DNA from: Sipunculus nudus
Lineage: Eukaryota; Annelida; Sipuncula; Golfingiida; Sipunculidae
DNA length: 64,000 nucleotides
Direction of reading: 5' to 3'
NCBI GenBank assembly: GCA_026874595.1
Contig: CM049306.1
Coordinates: 39,616,019 to 39,680,018 of the forward strand
Made by a program: the position numbers and the translations under genes. The notes beneath the pieces were generated by a model. That model was not told the origin of the DNA, did no database searches, and saw only the letters and a list, made by a program, of their open reading frames with translations. Position 1 is the stretch's first letter. Each line of letters starts with the position of its first letter. This document shows, one piece after another, positions 58,101 through 64,000 of this stretch.

Positions 58101-61100
58101 GCAGACAATTAAACTTACATAGGACATGCTTCAGGAGGTGGTTTCCTGCTGTTTGATTCATTAGATAGAGCAAACCCAATAGTGCAATACACTGCATTGA
58201 TAAATGAATATAAACTTAACATTGCTAGAATGATTCTAGATTTTTTTGCAAAGCTTAATTTGAGTTCAGAACCTGACTCTTTTAATTTTAAGCTGAAATG
58301 GATATAATACAATGATGAACTGGGCAGTAGATACAATATACAGTATAATACACCAGTAATATTTATATGAAATTTATCAAGTATATGAAATATGTGATCC
58401 GGGGCTTAGGTAGGAGTTGTTCATTTCATAAGTGTGACAAGTTTATATATATATCTTAGAATTTTATAATTTTGGTTTCAAGCTGGTTTCCAGGCCACAG
58501 CAGTTTGATGTAATGGTTCTGCCTAACCTGTATGGTAACATCATCGCCAATATTGGTACAGGTCTGGTTGGGGGCCCTGGTGTTGTCTCAGGCTGTAACA
58601 TTGGCGATGAATATGCTGTGTTTGAGATGGTAAGTATTCTGCAGTGAATGTGTACTTTTTTGTGTGAGTAATTATACAGCAAAACCTGTGGTGAGGGGAC
58701 ATACCTAATTGTCAGGGCTGAATACTTGATCCACCACTCCAGCCATAGGCTTTGTATTCGTGTTTGGTTATGACAGGATTTTTTACCATAAATGACTGTC
58801 CCTGTTCACATTTTGCAGGTGTCCATTCAAGACAGGCTAATTTCAGTGTGAAATGGGTCTGGGAAAGGTTTGGTTGTGTCTGTACATTTAAGGTGTCCCC
58901 TTTCCTGGGTCAGCTCATGGCAGAGAGTGCTGTATAAAAACTTTGTTAAAAATCTAAAAAATAATTTTTATATGCCCATCATATGACCGGAGTATTATGG
59001 TATATCCACCGTTAGTCCATCCATCCGTCTGTCTGTTAATTTTTAGTGTTGCCACAATAACTTACTGGGGCTTTGATGGATTTTCGTGAAACTCACCTTA
59101 AATACTAACCAGCAGATTATCTCACCCGAGTTCAATTTTGGGCAACGTCTAGGCATATTAAATAAGGTCATAGGTCACTCTGCTACTTTGTGGTGTTGCT
59201 GGGATAACTTGCGAAGAATAAAAAGGATTTGATAAAACTAAATCAGAAATGTTAATCAGTAAATATCTCACCTAAGTTTGATTTCCAGCAAAATCCTTGC
59301 ATATTTAATGAGGTCAGACGTCACCATAATTTTGAGGCACCTTGGTGACTTACCAAAAATCCTATATGATATGAACTTATCATACATATTAACATATAGA
59401 CTTTCTCACCTGAGTAACATTCTCATAAAAATTCATGCATATTTAATGAGGTCCAAGGTCACAGGATAGACAATGGGCGTAATATGCATGTTTGCTGTGC
59501 TCTTTTTAAAATAATATATGTGTATGTATACAGTTTTACCCAAATTTATATTTGTTTGTCTGCAATTATGGGATTTTATAAACAAGTATATATCGTAAAA
59601 GACAAGTTGTAATTTGCACTCAGTTCCCTATTTGTATGTTATAAAAAATATAAGTAGCTTCAGCAATCATGAATGGTTGGCTGATACTTTTATACATTTT
59701 ATATGTGAATCATTGATGAACAGTACTTATTAATTTTCACAAATTACTGACGTTACATGTGCATGTTGTTTTTTTACCCAGGGAACCAGAAATACTGGCA
59801 GAAACATTGCAAGAAAGAATATTGCAAACCCAACATGTCTTCTGCTGGCTGGTGCAGATATGCTTGATCACTTAGGGTGAGATACTACTGTTAGTTTTTT
59901 TGCCATATAATTTCTGTTATTTGTTTATTATAGAACAGCAGTAAACTGTGGATCAAGTATCTTATACATATGCTTTTTCTTGTAAAAGATTGATATTGTG
60001 CCTTATGTATTTCTGACTTACAACAAATCGTTTTAAATTTTAAATAATTAAGGTATGATAGTCCTCAACAGCTAACTGATATACTGTAAATGATGATATG
60101 TAGGTAGGCACTTGATGTTATGCATTACTATTATGTTAAACTACATAGATCTGTGTGTAAAGTAAAATATTAGTTAATGATATATGTCTGGAGGGATAAA
60201 TTATTTAACTGATTTACATATATTGAAAAAAATGAGAATCACCCTTAATTATATTATGAAGCTGTAATAATATTAAAATGCCTTATATTACTCATTAAGT
60301 GAAGTCCTTACTAAAATACAAGAACAGTTCAACAGACGGTAAGGTTTATAGGTAAACAAAATGTTAAGCAGTTAATTGTTCAATCATGAATACTACTTGG
60401 GATATAATAACTTATTAGCAAGTAATGTACCCAATTTTGAAACATTCAAATACTTCTTTAAATATACCTGCAGGCTAAACGACCAAGGAACACTCATCAG
60501 GAATTCTGTCATGAAAGTTCTCACTGAGGGCCATGTAAGTTCCTACATCTGCCAGTAGAGGGCACTGCTATAAGTTATCAATAGTGTTATTTCTGCTGTA
60601 ACCTTTTTTTTATATTTTACATTTGTAGACTTTAGAAGACAATGCTTGGTACAGATAAATTAATGGTAATTAGAGAGGTTTGTCAAAGACAATATAGAGC
60701 CACATTATGAATAAATATTTTTTTCATAGATATGCAGAATCTCAGTTTATAATATCATAATTTTCAACTGTTTGTAATAATATAAAGAAAAATACTTGGT
60801 TAAATTAGTAAAGCCTATTTGCTTAACTTATATGCCAGTGATTTAAAAATAAATAGGAAAATGAATATTTTATTCAAGACAGATTTATTGGGAAGAGTAT
60901 ATATTATTTAACATTATTTTGTAAGTTTATCAAGTCGTATAACATTTGTAAGAGATAGATTCAGTATTGATTGAAGATTGTAGATCAGTTATGTCTTATT
61001 TTAGGTACACACCCCAGACATTGGAGGACAGGCCACCACAGCAGAGGTGGTACAAGCGATCATCCATGACATCCAGGATAAGATGCCTTCCTGGTACTAA
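40191..61100 (+). CDS. IDH3G: Isocitrate dehydrogenase [NAD] subunit gamma, mitochondrial
   Basis: Twelve coding exons: 40191-40262, 42523-42588, 44804-44901, 50296-50408, 50792-50849, 51700-51832, 52467-52600, 53448-53550, 58483-58629, 59782-59876, 60474-60534 and 61005-61100 (TAA). All are GT-AG and the frame closes to 391 aa (human gamma 393). Residues 1-50 form a basic, serine-rich mitochondrial presequence. PGDGVGPEL (62-70), [55 protein letters not shown] (262-278) and [11 protein letters not shown] follow. AKYGGRQTV and SRPQQFDVM match the gamma rather than the beta subunit. Gamma is a regulatory subunit of the matrix enzyme converting isocitrate to 2-oxoglutarate in the TCA cycle. TPRA occurs twice across the exon 2/3 junction. 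Introns 3 and 8 (about 5 kb each) are filled with mobile elements. Confidence 0.97.
41946..42240. repeat. 151-bp tandem duplication in IDH3G intron 1
   Basis: Two copies starting near 41946 and 42097 share 'tattttattatatatta', 'aatggtgtaagtcacttta' and 'aatgaaacccttgtgaaaca'. The text 'accacagtatg' after it is also seen near 21780, hinting at a dispersed MITE. Confidence 0.75.
45748..47569. mobile_element. hAT-like non-autonomous transposon, interrupted by a MITE
   Basis: Inverted ends TCAGGCTTGGGTCAAGTACA and TGTACTTGACCCAAGCCTGA, followed inwards by many TACTTGTACTTG repeats on both sides. A CAGG...TTGGG end with subterminal TACTTG repeats is typical of hAT elements. No transposase. The interior carries three diverged direct repeats (near 46270-46420, 46450-46575 and 47215-47380) with 'ggattacctagaataa', 'attcagcaa' and 'gactgtgtaa'. 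The flanks (CATGCTGC / ATCACTGC) do not form a clean 8-bp duplication. It is located in IDH3G intron 3. Confidence 0.72.
46578..47208. mobile_element. PIF/Harbinger-like MITE nested in the hAT-like element
   Basis: 631 bp with GC-rich inverted ends, GGCCCCTTTTCCATGCGCG and its partner ending CATGGATAAGGGGCC; a second conserved block is CTGAAAAAAATCGCGC. It is flanked by TAA on both sides (46575-46577 and 47209-47211), as expected for the TWA duplication of PIF/Harbinger. The other interior repeats of the host element show the unbroken site 'gactgtgtaa..gtgtata', which confirms the insertion point. Non-coding. Confidence 0.75.
47900..50160 (+). mobile_element. Tandem-core hairpin element, 330-bp family (IDH3G intron 3)
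   Basis: Left hairpin at 47900-47924 (TATCGCCAGAC, ATA, GTCTGGAGATA). The palindrome anchor recurs at 48224, 48549, 48885, 49208, 49541 and, in variant form, 49867, giving alternating spacings of about 325 and 335 bp that suggest a higher-order pair. Monomers share 'ggtggcgccacctgttattc', 'gtgccgtttaatacccc', 'gtcaaaaactaatggacag' and 'agagtggccttgaccttga'. The right end has a G run and a hairpin GGCACC-TGC-GGTGCC at 50143-50157. Small repeated ORFs (63 codons) are shadows of the repeat. Confidence 0.85.
50186..50217. other. Perfect 15-bp inverted repeat with 2-nt spacer
   Basis: TGCAGTCTGTGTAGT, CA, ACTACACAGACTGCA without mismatch, 26 bases after the end of the 330-bp family element and about 78 bases upstream of IDH3G exon 4. 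It would form a strong hairpin in RNA on either strand. It may be the remaining terminus of the neighbouring element or a separate foldback. Confidence 0.9.
53575..53890 (+). mobile_element. tRNA-derived SINE, copy 2 (IDH3G intron 8)
   Basis: Head with A-box-like TGGTCCTGGGGAAGAGC (53661-53677) and B-box-like GAGTTTGAATC (53703-53713). The body has GTGCACCTTTTGGGGGTCTC, GACCCAGCAGTGGGGATGAG and ACACACCAAGGGCCTGCG, matching the copy at 11523-11820. The 5' part of the head is duplicated just upstream (53575-53632). It starts within about 25 bases of the exon 8 donor. Confidence 0.75.
54123..58070 (+). mobile_element. Tandem-core hairpin element, 340-bp family (IDH3G intron 8), interrupted
   Basis: The left end hairpin at 54123-54151 is AGCTCAGCTGACT, GAA, AGTCATCTGAGCT, followed by 'gtcgtccgtctgtcc'. 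Six monomers have the palindrome anchor at 54451, 54785, 55125, 55457, 55798 and 56138 (332-341 bp), with 'ggacctagaatcttcattct', 'gaaattaggtctctgttacc' and 'ctgatggtcatgatttttgg'. The sequence breaks at about 56157 and resumes at 57881 in the same monomer ('ttttctctatttttgaga'). It ends near 58070 with CAGTCAGCTGAG (58029-58040), an exact 12-bp inverse of CTCAGCTGACTG at 54125-54136. Non-coding. Confidence 0.85.
56157..57880 (-). mobile_element. Tandem-core element T278, copy 2 (about 5 monomers), nested
   Basis: Minus-strand copy of the 32620-35870 element, inserted in the 340-bp family. The core anchor 'ctcatatctc' recurs at 56387, 56667, 56946, 57207 and 57485 (about 279 bp, one unit of 261). 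Its left end (57880-57720 on the minus strand) and right end (56400-56270) match copy 1. The right terminus keeps a strong hairpin at 56159-56188 (GTATCCGCCAAAAC, GAA, GTTTTGCAGATAC). The insertion point lies in a T run, which leaves the exact target ambiguous. Confidence 0.85.
58968..59500 (+). mobile_element. Dispersed repeat family G with about 155-bp tandem core (IDH3G intron 9)
   Basis: Opens with 'atgcccatcatatgacc' and 'ccatccatccgtctgtctgt', then three diverged monomers ('atctcaccYRagtt', 'gcatatttaatgaggtc', 'aggtcac'), and ends 'gacaatgggcgtaatatgca'. The 5' TGCCCAT and 3' ATGGGCG are loosely inverted. There is no GGTGGCGCCACC, so it is related to the other tandem-core elements only in layout. 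Confidence 0.55.
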
Positions 61101-61114
61101 TTTACATAGTCTCT

Positions 61115-61195
61115 GGTGCCTGGGTTGACTTGTTCCGTGTGCCTGGTGCCTGGGTTGACTTGTGCCTGGTGCCTTGGTACTTGGTTTGCCTGCCT
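61115..61195 (+). repeat. Short GTGCCTGG tandem repeat in the IDH3G 3' UTR
   Basis: 'ggtgcctgggttgacttgt' recurs at 61115 and 61145, with a partial copy at 61168, just after the stop codon. Confidence 0.75.
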
Positions 61196-61563
61196 TCTGA
61201 TCTGCTAGAAGCACAAGCATATGATCTGCAAATCCCTGCCCTTAATGCCAACCACTTACCTCTATATGAGCAAAATAACTTGCTTTTCCGAGTCACATTG
61301 ATTTGATTTATGCTTTATTTAATTAAATGATATGATCATACTTGTACATACTATGACTCACTGTACATAACATTAATCAGTAATGCTTTAAATGGATATC
61401 CTTGGTAATGGAATTAGAGTCTTTTTGCACTAACACTGCCTATGTTAGCACACATCTCCATTGTTCAACAAGTTACAATACTGCCTATTGTTCAGTGGAA
61501 TACAACACCAACTGTACAACTAGTGTTACATAATGGTTCAAAAGAGAAATATGTTCTATTTTA

Positions 61564-61569
61564 AATAAA
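61564..61569 (+). terminator. Candidate IDH3G polyadenylation signal (proximal)
   Basis: First AATAAA after the stop codon, 464 bases downstream. Another canonical hexamer lies at 62511-62516, so the UTR may have alternative ends. Confidence 0.4.
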
Positions 61570-63149
61570 AAAAGAGATCATGTAGTTTTGATAAGATATA
61601 GATATAGCTTGCTACATCAAAAGTTCAAACTTGGATAAATGTTGAAATATGAAGTAAATATTTATTACTCTGTTGGTAATGATTGAAGGACTGATCCTTC
61701 TTAAATATGTGATCATCATACAGGTCTTTTGTCAAAATTATTTCATTCATACTAAAATATTTAAACAGAATCAACTAATTTTTCTGGTTCAAAATAACAA
61801 GACTTAAAGTTTACATTATGTTTATATTTTAAATAATGTTAATGTTTCTTTTAGTTTATTTGATTGATCTGCCCTAGTTAGGCAGAGTGATGCCTTATGT
61901 TTTTCTGTGTTCATTTTGATTTACTCTATTTGCTGTGAAAAATTAGCTTGTCCTTTTTTTCTAATTTTATTTCGATTATGTCGGAGTTTGGTATGGCAGC
62001 AACAATCCACAATCATTAATAATCTTCCATGAACTTTACAAAAACATTATAGCAATTAGTGATTTGATAATAATCGTACCATCTCAGGACTACTTGAATA
62101 TTCTTTATTAACCTGTATTGATCATACCTTTCTTTGCTTGTGTCATTTCATCTGTGTCATTTATGTATACTGTATACTGTAATAAGTATTTATTATGTTT
62201 TATATATACATATATATCTATATTTATATATAAAAAAGGAATCAAATGTTCTTGGTGGTCAGAAATTGCAATCAACAAAAACTGACTGGACTTGCATAAG
62301 CACATGTTTTTGCACAGGCGCTCGGAAGTTTATTGTGTTTTAACAGCATGTTGGCTAAAGACTTTGAGAGATCAAGTATAAAAGTCATCATGAACCCAGA
62401 ATGCATGCTAGAACAAGTAGGAGCCCACTTTTGGTTGCCCTACCACTATTTTCTGAACTTTTACTAGCCACAGGCAAGTATTAAACTGTTAAAGTTGAGC
62501 CCTGCAGAAATAAAGTATGTATTGGGAAACACAAAGAGAAAATAGGGATATGGAAGGGACTGCATTAAAACTATTAATTATCAGGATTTGACCCCATGTA
62601 AGGCTGGATAAGGTCAATCACATCAAGAGAATTATCAGCTCTATGTATAGACTTTATGTATATAAAGAAAAACAGGTTATGTTATGTTATGTTAATTTAT
62701 TCTACATCTTGTACTTGAGAATGTGTAAGCTTATTAATTAAGCACCAGTTGTGTTTTCTAATTTTTTCTTTAATATTGAAAGAACACTGAAAGTTTTACT
62801 TCTTAAGTGCCAAAGTCACACAGTTGAAGACTTAAAGCAAGTTGTAACACTTGAAAGATCAGCACTATTAACTCATTGAAAGATTTCATCTTTTAAAATC
62901 TTTATATTGATGCCAAATTTTACATTTATTATCAGATCTGTTGTTAAAAGGATGAACCTTTTATCTTATATTGACAAGGTTTATCCTGTAGATTGAGATT
63001 TTTCCTGTGCTCCATGATTCTCTAGGTTCATGCTTCCAGTTATAGGACCTGTTAGCATACAATTATTATTATTCAGTGTTGGTAGCCATTGGCCCACACT
63101 GAAGAAAAATGCATTGTTCTACAGAATCTTAGACCTAAAATTATTGAGG
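61570..63149. other. IDH3G 3' flank, no further gene recognised
   Basis: AT-rich sequence, probably long 3' UTR plus intergenic DNA. Short ORFs show no domains. Confidence 0.4.
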
Positions 63150-64000
63150 AGCAGATCTTTTTTTAGTGAACTTGAGCTTATGCGATGGTGCGGCAGCATC
63201 CGCCGTGTGTCGTGCGTCGTGCGTCGTCTGTACGTTAACCATAGCTATCTCGAAAACGGCAGGAGCTAGCATCACCAATTTTTTTGCAAATAATCAGTCA
63301 TCCAAAAAACTATATCGGATTTTGTTTATTTTTTTTCTAACTGCATTTTCTTAGATTTTATAGGGAAAAAGCTAAAAAAGTTTTAAAAATCTTCTTCTCC
63401 AAAACTGTCCAGCCAAATTGTCCAATATTTTACAGAAATGATCCCTGGAACAATCTTTCTCAAGTTTGTTCGAATGGTTCCAGTTCGGAGATTTTCGGCC
63501 GAGTTACAGGAGGTTGAACTTTGTTAACTGTGCAAAAAAGCATATTAAAATTTTTATCTCAAAAACAGCTGGAGCTATCATCACCAAATTTTATGCCAAT
63601 GTTGGTCACATAGGTCATATCTGAAATTGAGGTATTGGTGGTGCCACCTGCATCGGCCTTTTTTGTACGGGGTCATCAGTGCCTGTATCACACTGAGGAC
63701 TGCAAAAAACTTCCTCTCTGAAACCATACAGCCAAAATGTTTAATATTGCGCAGAAATGATCCTAGGGGAGTGCTTTCTGAAGTTTATTCAAATGGTCTC
63801 TTTTCAGTGACTTTTGGCTAAGTTATGGGAAGCTGAATTTAGTCATATGCCATAACAGCCCATTTTAGCTCAGTGGCTACAAAGATCTTCTTCTCAAAAA
63901 CCACTGGGCCAAATTCTTAAATCTCACACATTAATTATCCTCAGATGTTGATAATTCAAGTTTGTTCAAATGGTTTTGGTTCAGTGCTTTTTGGCTGATT
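63150..64000 (+). mobile_element. GC-end repeat family C, copy 2, running off the right edge
   Basis: Starts near 63165 with 'gaacttgagcttatgcgatg' and a CGTCGTGCGTCG stretch. Two or more monomers follow with 'tatctcgaaaacggcaggag' / 'atctcaaaaacagctggagc', 'aactgtccagccaaattgtc' and 'gttcgaatggttccagttc'. A palindrome variant GGTGGTGCCACC is at about 63641. Same family as 36170-36670 in the opposite orientation. Confidence 0.75.

Noticed and set aside
40191-61100. IDH3 beta subunit instead of gamma
   Set aside because: AKYGGRQTV before the PGDG box, [10 protein letters not shown] before NLYGN, and HTPDIGGQ near the C terminus match gamma; beta differs at these places.

Overview
This is animal (metazoan) genomic DNA. 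It is AT-rich, with two intron-containing nuclear genes and many mobile elements. Repeats made of hairpins plus short tandem cores, 'accttgacctt' motifs, BEL/Pao and Ty3/gypsy debris, and a tRNA-type SINE all suggest a mollusc, most likely a bivalve. That assignment is inference from repeat style, not a database match.

The two real genes are head to head, with start codons about 1.4 kb apart. ZCRB1 (minus strand, 38756 down to 26827, 6 coding exons, 221 aa) encodes the U11/U12 snRNP 31-kDa type protein of the minor spliceosome (RRM, CCHC knuckle, acidic tail). IDH3G (plus strand, 40191 to 61100, 12 coding exons, 391 aa) encodes the gamma regulatory subunit of mitochondrial NAD-dependent isocitrate dehydrogenase. 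Every junction read is GT-AG and the reading frame is preserved throughout both genes.

Layout. 1-12.4 kb is a graveyard of retroelements, mostly minus strand: an open Ty3/gypsy-type gag running off the left edge, two decayed gypsy copies that keep gag and integrase pieces, a tyrosine-recombinase fragment, a Helitron Rep fragment, and a gag pseudogene split by a SINE. 12463-19503 is a structurally complete BEL/Pao retrotransposon (878-bp LTRs, CTATC target duplication, polypurine tract) with broken reading frames. 22444-26074 is a 3.6-kb element with 0.7-0.8 kb inverted repeats and an 8-bp target duplication. 26.8-38.8 kb is ZCRB1 and 40.2-61.1 kb is IDH3G. Their introns carry tandem-core repeat elements, two MITE-like elements and a hAT-like element, several of them nested.

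The most unusual signal is a set of at least six repeat families in this one window that share an architecture (long hairpin at one end, tandem core of about 140-340 bp monomers, short hairpin at the other end) and share the same 12-bp palindrome GGTGGCGCCACC, or near-copies of it, in the monomers. Two copies of one family, with different numbers of the same 278-bp monomer, lie in introns of the two divergent genes. One of these copies is nested inside another family. They look like non-autonomous, possibly rolling-circle (Helentron-like) elements with amplifying cores, but no replicase is attached to them here.
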